Shown piece after piece: positions 42,219-51,057 of a stretch of 51,057 nt of DNA (position 1 is the first letter of the stretch; each line of letters begins with the position of its first letter). Below the pieces are notes generated by a model. That model was not told the origin of the DNA. It did not search any database and was given only the letters and a program-made list of their open reading frames with translations. Origin of the DNA: DATKMK01 sp035541895. GTDB taxonomy: Bacteria > Desulfobacterota > Binatia > HRBIN30 > JACQVA1. Position numbers and translations under genes: made by a program. The stretch lies in contig DATKMK010000102.1 of NCBI GenBank assembly GCA_035541895.1, positions 1 to 51,057 of the forward strand. The letters run 5' to 3'.

Positions 42219-45200
42219 CTATGCCGGCTGTCGCGCGGCTTGCTGCCGGCTGAGCACCGCGCCGCGATCGCCGACGTCGACGGGAACGCCATCGCGATAA
42301 ACGATGACCTGATTGGAGAACGCCGACACCCGCGCACCGGGGGTGAGGACGCCGACGAGGTTCAGTGGATCGGCGGCGGCGATCATGGTGACCTCGCCGG
42401 CACTCGGCGTGCGGCGCATGGCACGGAGCGCGTCCACCGCCTCGGGCAAGGCGAATTGCTCGCCGACGAACCCGGCGATGAAACGGCCGCCGCGGATTTC
42501 GCCACGCGCTTCCATGCGCCGGTAGAGACCCAACAACGTGCGCCACGCGGGCGCGCGCACCTCGCGCGCGAGCAGCTCACGCAGCACGATGCCGTACCGC
42601 CGCAGCAATTGGCGCCCGAAGTGGAGGAGCGCTGCTTCGTCATCCGGCGGTGGGCTGGTCGCCGAGCGCAGCAGCGACCACCGGCCGACCGGCATGAGCC
42701 GACGCGACGGGCGAGCTCGCACGGCACGCAGTCGGCGATGCGGTGTCCGGCGTTTGACCTCGGGCAACAGCAGGGTGCGCAACCCAGCGATTCCATCGCC
42801 GGTGACCAAGCCGCGCGCGACCAACTCCCACAACGCGTCTTCAGTTTGGGTCGGCAACAGGCCGGTTGCGCGCGCGATATCGACCAGGAACGCGGCGCCG
42901 AAGCGTTCGAGGTGCGCCAGCACGTCGTGCGCGGCGGCCGAAAGATCGCGCCGCACGACCTCGTCCGAGATCGGCGATTCGAGCAGCGCCGGCAACGCGT
43001 CCCGCAACACGAACGCGAGCGGTGCGGCGCGCGTCGGTGCCTGTCGGCGTCCGCGCGGTGGTGCGGCCGCACCGTCGTCAGCGTCAGTCGATGACGGAGC
43101 CAGCCGCAGCCGGCCCCACGCGACTTCGCCGGCCAGACAGAGATGCTCCAGATCGCCCGAATTGTAGAGCTGAATGCGCGCCGGCAGTACGTCGCGCTCC
43201 CACGCCGGCGCGGGCAGCTCCATGCCTTGCAGTTGGCCGATGACCTGCGCGACGCCGTCACGCCCATGCAACTGCGTCCCGGGGTGTACGTGCTGCCAGC
43301 GGAAGAGAAAACGGACGAAGTCGGCCGCCGGCACAGCTTCGATCTCGCGGCGCAGGCAACTGATGGTGAGACGATGAATGCGAGCCAGCAAACGGCGCTC
43401 ACACCACTCGTTCTGAGCAGATGATCCCGACGCTCGCGAGATCGTGAACCGGCCGCGCAAGACGATGCCGGCGGATTCCAGCCGGATCAATGCTGCCTCG
43501 ACCGCCGGTTCAGACAATCCCAATCGCGCTGCGAGCGCCGCACTGGAGGTTGGGCCTACGCACTCCATCCATCCGTGGACGATGGCGCACCGCCCATCTT
43601 CGGGTTCGACGTCAGCGCTGGAGCAGCCCGCGCGGAGAAGCGGATCGAAGACGATGTCAGGTAGCGCCGCTTTTGCCAGATGCGTACGCTCCGCGGCAAC
43701 CAGCGCGGTGCCGCGCGGCCAGCGCCCGCGCGTTGCGCGGCCCGTCTGAATCAATTGCTCGGCGAAAGCGCCCCACGCATCCTCGAGCGGGAGCGGCAGG
43801 AGAACAAGAGTGAGCAGAAGGTCATGCAATTCGTCGGCATCGCGCACGTCAGGCCACGCCTGCGCACGAACCTCGTCGATCGCAGCCGGGTCGAGGGCGC
43901 CGATCCCGTTGGCGAGGTCCGGATCGACACGGCGGAGCGACACGGCGCGGGCACGGCGCTCTTCCAGCGGTGCGTCGTCGAGAAAGGCGTACGGGTTGGC
44001 GTTGAGAATTTCGTGCGACATCGGCGATGGTGCGGCGGTGTCGATCGCGACGGTCCGAAGGCGGCCGGCATCGATCGCTTCGATCACCGCGCGCAAGCCG
44101 TCGATGTCCATCGCCTCGCGCAGACAATTGTCGATGGTCTCGTTGACCAGCGGATGGTCGGGCAGCTCGATGGGCCCGCCGGGATGGTTGTCGCCGCACG
44201 CCACCTGCGCTGGAAAGACCGCCGCCAGCAGATCGTCCGCGCGCATGCGCTGGATCGGCATCGGCACGCGCCGCCCGCCGGTGTGGCGGAGCAAGGCCAA
44301 CGCGCGGGTGGCGTTCCATCGCCAGCGGGTGCCGAACATCGGCGCCGCGAGTAAGGCTTGCGTGAGATCGGCCTCGAGAGCGGGCGGCCGCACCATCGCG
44401 AAGACGCCGTCGAGCGCGAAGCTGTGTTGCTCGCCGAGCGACAGCACGATGCCGTCGTCGGTCGCCGCCGCCTGTAGCTCGAAATCGAACGTCCGACAGA
44501 AGCGTTTTCGCAACGCCAATCCCCATGCGCGATTGATTCGCCCGCCGAACGGCGCGTGCACGACCAGTTGCATGCCGCCGCTTTCGTCGAAGAAGCGTTC
44601 GGCGATCACCGTCCGTTGCGTCGGCACGGTCCCGAGCGCCGCACAGGTGTCGGCGATGTACGCGACGATCTGTAGTGCGCCGGCGCGATCAACCCCACAC
44701 TCGTCGGTCAGCCAGCGGACGGCTGCGGAATCAGGTGACTCCGCTGTACCCGTCGAACGGGCGGCCGGTCGCGCCGGCGCGAGGGCTACGTCGGCGCGGA
44801 GAGCGACACGCTCCGCGACCTCCGCGCGCAGTTCCGCGACTGCCGCCGACATCTCGGCGGTCCGCGCCGGTGCCTCGCCGGTCCAAAACGGTATCGTCGG
44901 TGGCGCGCCCTGCGCGTCGTCGACGCGAACCTTGCCCGATTCCACTCGACGAATGCGCCACGAGCGATTGCCGAGGAGGAAGATGTCGCCGGCCATGCTT
45001 TCGATCGCAAAGTCCTCGTTGACCTTGCCGACGAAGGTGCCCGCCGGTTCCTCAATGACATCGTAGTCCGCGGTATCCGGGATCGCGCCGCCGCTGGTGA
45101 TAGCCGCCAACCGCGCGCCGCGTCGCGCCCGCAGTTGGCCGTGCACGCGGTCGCGATGCACGTGAGCCGAACGGCGGCCGCGCTGGGTCGCAACGCCTTC

Positions 45201-46577
45201 CGACAACATGGCCAACACCGCCTCGAAGTCGTCACGCGCGAGGTGGCGAAATGGATAGGCGCGGTGCACCAGGCGGCGAAGATCCTCTTCGCCGATCTCG
45301 CCGCTTGCGACGATGGCGACGATCTGCTGCGCGAGAATGTCGAGCGGACTGTCCGGCATGCAGATGCGATCGAGCGCGCCGGCGCGCACCGCCCGAATTG
45401 CCGCGGCGCACTGGACGAGGTCGTCGCGCGTCAGCGGAAACAGAATGCCTTTGGGAATGGCGCCGAGCCAATGGCCCGAGCGTCCTACGCGCTGGAGCAA
45501 GGTGGCGATCGCGCGTGGCGCGCCGAGGTGGCAGACGAGATCGACGTGGCCGACGTCGATGCCCAACTCCAACGAGGCGGTGGCGACGACGACGGGAACG
45601 GCGCCGCTTTTCAAGCCTTCCTCGGCTGCCAGGCGGATGCGACGGGACAAGCTCCCGTGATGCGCGGCGACCTTGTCCGCCCCCAGGCGTTCGGCGAGCT
45701 GATGCGTGACCCGTTCGACGAGCCGGCGCGTGTTGACGAAGACAATCGTCGTCCGATGCGCGTGGGCGTGTGCGGCGATGCGATCGAAGATCTCGGCGTA
45801 GAGTTCGTGGGTAGCGATCGGCCCCAGTTCATGCTCGGTGACCTCGACGCGGAGATCGAGCGCGCGCCGGTGTCCGACGTCAACGATGGCGCAGTCCGGC
45901 ATGTCACCGAGGACGAGGCGCTCGGTGCCGACCAGCAGTCGCGCGACCTCTTCGATCGGCTTCTGCGTCGCGCTCAGGCCGATCCGCTGCAGACGACGTC
46001 CGGCGAGGGCATCGAGCCGTTCGAGCGAAAGCGCCAGATGCGCGCCGCGTTTGTCGCCGGCGACCGCGTGGATCTCGTCGACGATGACGGTGGTTGCCTG
46101 CGCCAACATTGTGCGGCTGCGCTCGGCGGTGAGCAGGATGAAGAGCGACTCCGGAGTCGTGATCAGAATGTGCGGCGGCCGCCGGACCATCGCTTGCCGC
46201 TCGCTGGCCGGCGTGTCGCCGGAACGCACCAAGACGCGAATGTCCGGCAGGACCTTCCCGCTGTCTGCGGCGAGGCGGTAAATCGCTGCCAGCGGGTGCT
46301 GCAAGTTCTTTTGAATGTCGTTGCCGAGGGCTTTCAGCGGCGAGACGTAGATCACGCTGGTATGGTCAGCGAGCTTGCCCCGTTCTGCCGTGCTGAACAG
46401 TTGGTTGATCGCCCACAGAAACGCCGCGAGCGTTTTGCCCGATCCGGTCGGCGCGGAGATCAACGTGTCGGTGCCTGCTGCGATGTGGCGCCAGCCGCCG
46501 GCTTGTGGCGCAGTTGGCCCGCCGAAGGTGTCGGTGAACCAACGAGCGACGAGCGGATGGAAGTGTTCGAGACTCAT
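42219..46577 (-). CDS. lhr: Lhr-type large DEAD/DEAH helicase
   Basis: The 1452-residue ATP-dependent 3'-5' helicase belongs to the long Lhr group. Motifs are Walker A SAPTGSGKTLAAFLW (41-55), PLKALGNDI, RSGDTPASERQ, TTPESLFILL, VIVDEIHAVAG (DEIH box), LSATQKPIEEV, and in the second domain VNTRRLVERVTHQLAERL, TASLELGIDVGHVDLV and QRVGRSGH. Beyond about 850 come the winged-helix and C-terminal Lhr domains. I chose ATG 46575-46577 (AGGGAG upstream); the open frame continues upstream without family similarity. Lhr takes part in DNA repair, including interstrand cross-link responses in mycobacteria. It appears to be transcribed alone. Confidence 0.92.
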   Translation of the reverse strand: MSLEHFHPLVARWFTDTFGGPTAPQAGGWRHIAAGTDTLISAPTGSGKTLAAFLWAINQLFSTAERGKLADHTSVIYVSPLKALGNDIQKNLQHPLAAIYRLAADSGKVLPDIRVLVRSGDTPASERQAMVRRPPHILITTPESLFILLTAERSRTMLAQATTVIVDEIHAVAGDKRGAHLALSLERLDALAGRRLQRIGLSATQKPIEEVARLLVGTERLVLGDMPDCAIVDVGHRRALDLRVEVTEHELGPIATHELYAEIFDRIAAHAHAHRTTIVFVNTRRLVERVTHQLAERLGADKVAAHHGSLSRRIRLAAEEGLKSGAVPVVVATASLELGIDVGHVDLVCHLGAPRAIATLLQRVGRSGHWLGAIPKGILFPLTRDDLVQCAAAIRAVRAGALDRICMPDSPLDILAQQIVAIVASGEIGEEDLRRLVHRAYPFRHLARDDFEAVLAMLSEGVATQRGRRSAHVHRDRVHGQLRARRGARLAAITSGGAIPDTADYDVIEEPAGTFVGKVNEDFAIESMAGDIFLLGNRSWRIRRVESGKVRVDDAQGAPPTIPFWTGEAPARTAEMSAAVAELRAEVAERVALRADVALAPARPAARSTGTAESPDSAAVRWLTDECGVDRAGALQIVAYIADTCAALGTVPTQRTVIAERFFDESGGMQLVVHAPFGGRINRAWGLALRKRFCRTFDFELQAAATDDGIVLSLGEQHSFALDGVFAMVRPPALEADLTQALLAAPMFGTRWRWNATRALALLRHTGGRRVPMPIQRMRADDLLAAVFPAQVACGDNHPGGPIELPDHPLVNETIDNCLREAMDIDGLRAVIEAIDAGRLRTVAIDTAAPSPMSHEILNANPYAFLDDAPLEERRARAVSLRRVDPDLANGIGALDPAAIDEVRAQAWPDVRDADELHDLLLTLVLLPLPLEDAWGAFAEQLIQTGRATRGRWPRGTALVAAERTHLAKAALPDIVFDPLLRAGCSSADVEPEDGRCAIVHGWMECVGPTSSAALAARLGLSEPAVEAALIRLESAGIVLRGRFTISRASGSSAQNEWCERRLLARIHRLTISCLRREIEAVPAADFVRFLFRWQHVHPGTQLHGRDGVAQVIGQLQGMELPAPAWERDVLPARIQLYNSGDLEHLCLAGEVAWGRLRLAPSSTDADDGAAAPPRGRRQAPTRAAPLAFVLRDALPALLESPISDEVVRRDLSAAAHDVLAHLERFGAAFLVDIARATGLLPTQTEDALWELVARGLVTGDGIAGLRTLLLPEVKRRTPHRRLRAVRARPSRRLMPVGRWSLLRSATSPPPDDEAALLHFGRQLLRRYGIVLRELLAREVRAPAWRTLLGLYRRMEARGEIRGGRFIAGFVGEQFALPEAVDALRAMRRTPSAGEVTMIAAADPLNLVGVLTPGARVSAFSNQVIVYRDGVPVDVGDRGAVLSRQQAARQPA

Positions 46578-46692
46578 GCGCGCTCCCTGGCGAACGAGAG
46601 GCGAAGACCATAGCAGGTGGCGACGGCTGCGCCAACTGCCTTTGCGACGTCGCGGCGCGTCATCTCTGTAGTGAGGCGAGCCGCCTCCCTCC

Positions 46693-46713
46693 CCGAGGGG
46701 AAACCGGACGCGG
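46693..46713 (+). repeat. Dispersed repeat motif, copy 1
   Basis: CCGAGGGGAAACCGGACGCGG. It is nearly identical to the motif at 47126-47147 and is followed by TTTTCTCCTC, which can pair back to the GAGGGGAAA part, so the unit is hairpin-forming. Confidence 0.5.
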
Positions 46714-47125
46714 TTTTCTCCTCGGACTCCTCTTTCGCTTCCACTGCGCTCGGCGATGCGCCGCATCATTGTGAGCTGGCCTGACGCGAACGTCTCACCG
46801 CGACGGCGCCGGGCTGCGATACCAATGGTGGCCTGCGATCTACGAGTGTCGGCCTTTGGGTTCTGTGATTTGATCGCAGGCTGCTCCGTTTCCGAGACTC
46901 ACATTTCCCAACTCTCGTTTCCGATCTGCTCTTCTCCGCCGGGCGTCCGACTCCAACGACTGCAAGAAAACACCGGTGTTCCTGCATCACCGGAGAGGCC
47001 ACAGCCGTCATTTCGACGCCCCCCGCTGGCGGGAACGCAATGGTGCCGATGTCACGACCCATCGCGCGTGGCCGTCTCACAGTGAAGAGGCCCATTCGCG
47101 CGGCTCCGAGGCGGGAAAGGAGAGC

Positions 47126-47159
47126 CCGAGAGGGAAACCGGCCGCGGGTGCCCTCTCGG
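47126..47159 (+). repeat. Dispersed repeat motif, copy 2, with inverted repeat
   Basis: The unit starts CCGAGAGGGAAACCGG and continues CCGCGG. Its first nine bases (47126-47134) pair perfectly with CCCTCTCGG at 47151-47159 around a 16-base loop. It resembles copy 1 at 46693 and is in the same orientation. Confidence 0.5.
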
Positions 47160-47239
47160 AGGGGCGCAGGGGCGAAGCCCCGCACGCGGCCTTCACGAAT
47201 GACGCGAACGGTCGCGGGATGCAGCGGTGCCCCTCGCGC

Positions 47240-48922
<1,683 letters not shown>

Positions 48923-49030
48923 GGAGGGGAAATTCCTTTCGAATGAAGCGTACGAACTCGACAATCTAGGCGACGGACGGCGAACGAGCAAGCTGCGAGC
49001 CGACCTGACGGCGATTCCTCGGTGAACCGA

Positions 49031-49059
49031 TTGATACAGTGACACAGCCCTGATACAAG
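49031..49059 (+). promoter_or_regulatory. Predicted promoter with direct-repeat operator before the HTH/PIN pair
   Basis: A TTGATA element (49031-49036) and TACAAG element (49054-49059) are spaced by 17 bases. The heptamer TGATACA occurs twice (49032-49038 and 49051-49057), each copy overlapping one element. Transcription would begin about 7 bases downstream, at or next to the ATG at 49066, and no ribosome site is visible, so the message may be leaderless. The repeats are a natural candidate operator for the HTH protein. Confidence 0.45.
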
Positions 49060-49065
49060 CTGCCC

Positions 49066-49362
49066 ATGTCTCCCGAACGCAAAGCACAACTCCTGAGCGT
49101 GGATGAAGCGGGGCGAGTGATGGGTGTGTCGCGTTCGACGGTGTGGCGCCTCATTCGCCGCGGCAGCCTGGCCAGCGTGCGTCAGCGGGGACGCCGATGG
49201 GTGCCGAAGACGGCACTAACTGCCCGGACGGTGGCGCGCGCGGATGGGGCAGTCACACCGCTGCACGGCGAGCATCCGATTTTTCGGCTCGTGGGCGCGG
49301 GGCGCAGCGGCGGTCGCACTCCCGGCGCGCGCGACAAGCACGCGGTCATCGATGTGAAGTGA
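49066..49362 (+). CDS. Excisionase-type helix-turn-helix antitoxin
   Basis: The 98-residue product begins with a MerR/excisionase-type HTH of the kind used by many small DNA-binding proteins: LLSVDEAGRVMGVSRSTVWR (9-28) followed by LIRRGSLASVRQRGRRWVPK. The C-terminal segment EHPIFRLVGAGRSGGRTPGA followed by RDKHAVID is of the type found in antitoxins paired with PIN toxins, where it would occupy the toxin active site. The stop is one base before the PIN gene start. It probably represses its own operon; a direct repeat lies in its promoter. Confidence 0.82.
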   Translation: MSPERKAQLLSVDEAGRVMGVSRSTVWRLIRRGSLASVRQRGRRWVPKTALTARTVARADGAVTPLHGEHPIFRLVGAGRSGGRTPGARDKHAVIDVK

Positions 49363-49363
49363 G

Positions 49364-49768
49364 ATGCGCCGCGCCGTTCTGTGGGATTCGAGTGCCATTC
49401 TGGCACTGCTCGACGCGGACGATGCCGATCATCAGCGGGCGGTCGCGGCGACTCGTCGGATTGCGGCGGAGCGTCGTCCAAGTTTCATCACCAACTACAT
49501 CGAGGCGGAGACGCACTCGCTTTTGCTGCGCAAGCTGGGTCGCGCCCTGGCGCGCGAATGGTTGTTGACCGGAGGTTTGTCGGTTGTGCGCGTCTCGCCG
49601 CGCGAGGAAGAACGAGCGAAGGAAATCATCGCGCGCTATGCGGACAAAGACTGGAGTCTGTGTGATGCCGTCTCATTCGCCGTGATGGAGCAGCGCAGCG
49701 TGCGTGCCGCCTTTAGCTTCGACCAACACTTTCGGCAGTACGGCAAGGTCGAAGTGCTGGGGTTGTAG
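49364..49768 (+). CDS. PIN-domain ribonuclease toxin (VapC-like)
   Basis: The 134-residue protein is a PIN-fold metal-dependent RNase. The acidic residues are visible: D8 (LWDSSAILALLD), E47/E49 (NYIEAETHSLLL), D101 (LCDAVSFAVMEQ) and D120 (SFDQHFRQYG). Length is normal for VapC-type toxins, which usually cleave tRNA or rRNA. It follows the HTH gene by a single base, so the two form a toxin-antitoxin module. The 117 bases after its stop contain a perfect palindrome ACCGCATGCGGT (49791-49802) and lead to the P450. Confidence 0.88.
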   Translation: MRRAVLWDSSAILALLDADDADHQRAVAATRRIAAERRPSFITNYIEAETHSLLLRKLGRALAREWLLTGGLSVVRVSPREEERAKEIIARYADKDWSLCDAVSFAVMEQRSVRAAFSFDQHFRQYGKVEVLGL

Positions 49769-49960
49769 GGAATGCGCTGAGAGAGCTGCGACCGCATGCG
49801 GTGCCCAAAGCACAGCGAGACAGCCGGCTTGGGCGACTACGCGTGTTCAACGGGCTTCAGCTCCGGCGGAGATGAGCGAGTAGACGTGTCGAGCGGATCG
49901 CCCGGGTTGCCGCACCGCTAATCGACGGGGCACTTCGGCGGCAAGTCGCAGCGTATCGAC

Positions 49961-51057
49961 ATGCTGTCGCGCCTGCAGCGGCTGCACGACGAGAAGGGGC
50001 CGGTGGTGTCGCAGAGCGCCGGCTTCTTCCAACTGATGAATCTCTTCGGGCCGGACGCCAACCGTTTCGTCTTGCTCGACCGCGACGAGTTGTTTTCATC
50101 GCGCAAGCCGTGGATGGCGATCATGGGGCGCATCTTCCCCAACGGTCTGCTGCTGCGCGACGGCGAGGAGCACAAGCAGCACCGCAAGATCATGCACGCG
50201 GCGTTCATCCGGCCAGCACTGCGGCACTACCTCGAACGCATGAACCCGATGATCGCTCGCGGGGTCGATGGTTGGCGCGACCGCCGCGACGGCTTCCTGG
50301 CCTTCCGCGCGTTCAAGGAGCTGACCCTCGATATCGCCGCGTCGATCTTCGTCGGCGTCGAGCTCGGTCCGGAAACGACGCGCATGAACGGCGTCTTCGA
50401 AGATCTGGTTGCGGCGTCGATGTCCCGCCTGCGCCTTCCCATTCCCGGCCTCGAGTTCCACCGCGGACTGAAAGGGCGCGAGTTCATGGTCGACTATTTC
50501 CGCCGCTTGATCCCGGAGCGGCGCGCCGGCAGCGGCGACGACATGTTCAGCCGCCTGTGCCGCGCCGAGAGCGAAGAGGGCGCGCGCTTCAGCGATGCCG
50601 ACGTCATCGATCACATGGTCTTCTTGATGATGGCCGCGCACGACACGACCACCAGCACGCTAACCTCGATGACCTACGAGCTGGCGAAGCATCCCGACTG
50701 GCAAGAACGTGTACGCGCCGAAAGCACGGCACTTGGGAAGGCCCGGTTGGACTTCGAAGACCTCGACCGCTTGCAGAGCCTGACCTGGGTGATGAAGGAA
50801 ACCTTGCGGCGCTACCCGCCGCTGCCGGTGATCCCGCGCACCACGCTGCGCGACTTCGACTGGGCGGGGTACCGGATCCCGGCCGGAAAGATGATCGTCG
50901 TCTCGCCGATCCACACCCACTACATGCCCGAGTGGTGGGACGCACCGGAGCGCTTCGATCCCGAGCGCTTCGCGCCCGCGCGCGCCGAGCACGAGCGCCA
51001 CACGCACTCGTGGATCCCCTTCGGCGGCGGCACCCACATGTGCATCGGCCGCCGCTT
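49961..51057 (+). CDS. Cytochrome P450, N-terminus apparently interrupted, C-terminus cut by window end
   Basis: The visible 365 residues are a bacterial P450 monooxygenase. The I-helix oxygen-binding motif is MMAAHDTTTS, the K-helix ExxR is MKETLRRYPP, and the heme loop FGGGTHMCIGRR (Cys ligand) ends at the window edge. ATG 49961 has no ribosome site and begins inside helix A. Upstream in the same frame, GTG 49886 would give VSSGSPGLPHR, then TAA at 49919-49921, then STGHFGGKSQRID leading into ATG 49961; that is a plausible proline-containing P450 N-terminus broken by one stop. The substrate is unknown; terpenoids, fatty acids or sterols are typical. The frame is long and open because the window ends inside the gene. 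Confidence 0.87.
   Translation, partial: MLSRLQRLHDEKGPVVSQSAGFFQLMNLFGPDANRFVLLDRDELFSSRKPWMAIMGRIFPNGLLLRDGEEHKQHRKIMHAAFIRPALRHYLERMNPMIARGVDGWRDRRDGFLAFRAFKELTLDIAASIFVGVELGPETTRMNGVFEDLVAASMSRLRLPIPGLEFHRGLKGREFMVDYFRRLIPERRAGSGDDMFSRLCRAESEEGARFSDADVIDHMVFLMMAAHDTTTSTLTSMTYELAKHPDWQERVRAESTALGKARLDFEDLDRLQSLTWVMKETLRRYPPLPVIPRTTLRDFDWAGYRIPAGKMIVVSPIHTHYMPEWWDAPERFDPERFAPARAEHERHTHSWIPFGGGTHMCIGRR

Larger units (their letters stand above)
46578..47239. other. Intergenic region with two copies of a GC-rich repeat motif
   Basis: This 662-base gap lies between the lhr start and the ettA stop. No credible gene is visible. It holds two related motifs (46693-46713 and 47126-47147), an inverted repeat at 47126-47159, a small GGGGC-GAA-GCCCC hairpin (47169-47181) and a perfect palindrome AACACCGGTGTT (46969-46980). 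It looks like a site where small dispersed repeats have accumulated. Confidence 0.55.

Noticed and set aside
45135..46613. Plus-strand open frame opposite lhr
   Set aside because: Shadow of a gene whose helicase motifs are complete.

Overview
The window is GC-rich, gene-dense DNA from a Gram-negative bacterium. It encodes two outer-membrane porins of different families, several lipoproteins with a lipobox, Tat and Sec export signals, MurJ, a matrixin with a myxobacteria-like C-terminal anchor, a pair of MMPL/RND exporters and a P450. This mix resembles deltaproteobacterial or Binatota-type environmental genomes; that placement is inference, since no marker rRNA or tRNA was found. No CRISPR array, insertion sequence or phage gene was seen.

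Layout. (1) 1-4325, minus strand: DUF4056-type lipoprotein, alpha/beta-hydrolase lipoprotein, SemiSWEET-like protein and an MGH1/GH63-type glucosidase broken by an in-frame TAG. (2) 4369-6157: a small helical exported protein divergent from an OprO/OprP-type porin. (3) 6233-22389, minus strand: ten genes for amino-acid fermentation in two blocks. In transcription order the first block is aspT, aspD, ansB and an MscS channel. The second is a cNMP-AckA-PduL fusion, pflB, pflA, a Tat-tagged L-serine ammonia-lyase, an MFS transporter and a DcaP-like porin. (4) 22541-27469: a large winged-helix/ATPase regulator and a small protein, flanked by a decayed and an intact copy of a DUF3313-type lipoprotein. 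(5) 28149-32632, plus strand: RRM protein, two small unknowns, DEAD-box helicase, a cysteine-rich small protein and a B12-binding radical SAM enzyme. (6) murJ on the minus strand, then two tandem paralogous RND exporters (34598-40025). (7) 40042-46577, minus strand: HAD phosphatase, matrixin, exported partner and Lhr-type helicase. (8) ettA, an HTH/PIN toxin-antitoxin pair, and a P450 cut by the window end.

The most interesting region is block 3. Asparaginase (exported), an aspartate/alanine antiporter and aspartate 4-decarboxylase would turn asparagine into alanine and CO2 while consuming cytoplasmic protons. Serine ammonia-lyase makes pyruvate, PflB/PflA split it to formate and acetyl-CoA, and a single 782-residue polypeptide carries both remaining steps to acetate and ATP (PduL phosphotransacylase plus acetate kinase) behind a cyclic-nucleotide-type sensor domain. 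The serine ammonia-lyase carries a CxxC-x4-CxxC segment and a twin-arginine motif before its catalytic domain, which is unexpected for an Fe-S enzyme usually found in the cytoplasm.

Three reading frames in the window are interrupted by a stop: the GH63-type gene, the DUF3313 copy and, apparently, the P450 N-terminus. These may be real decay or sequence errors.
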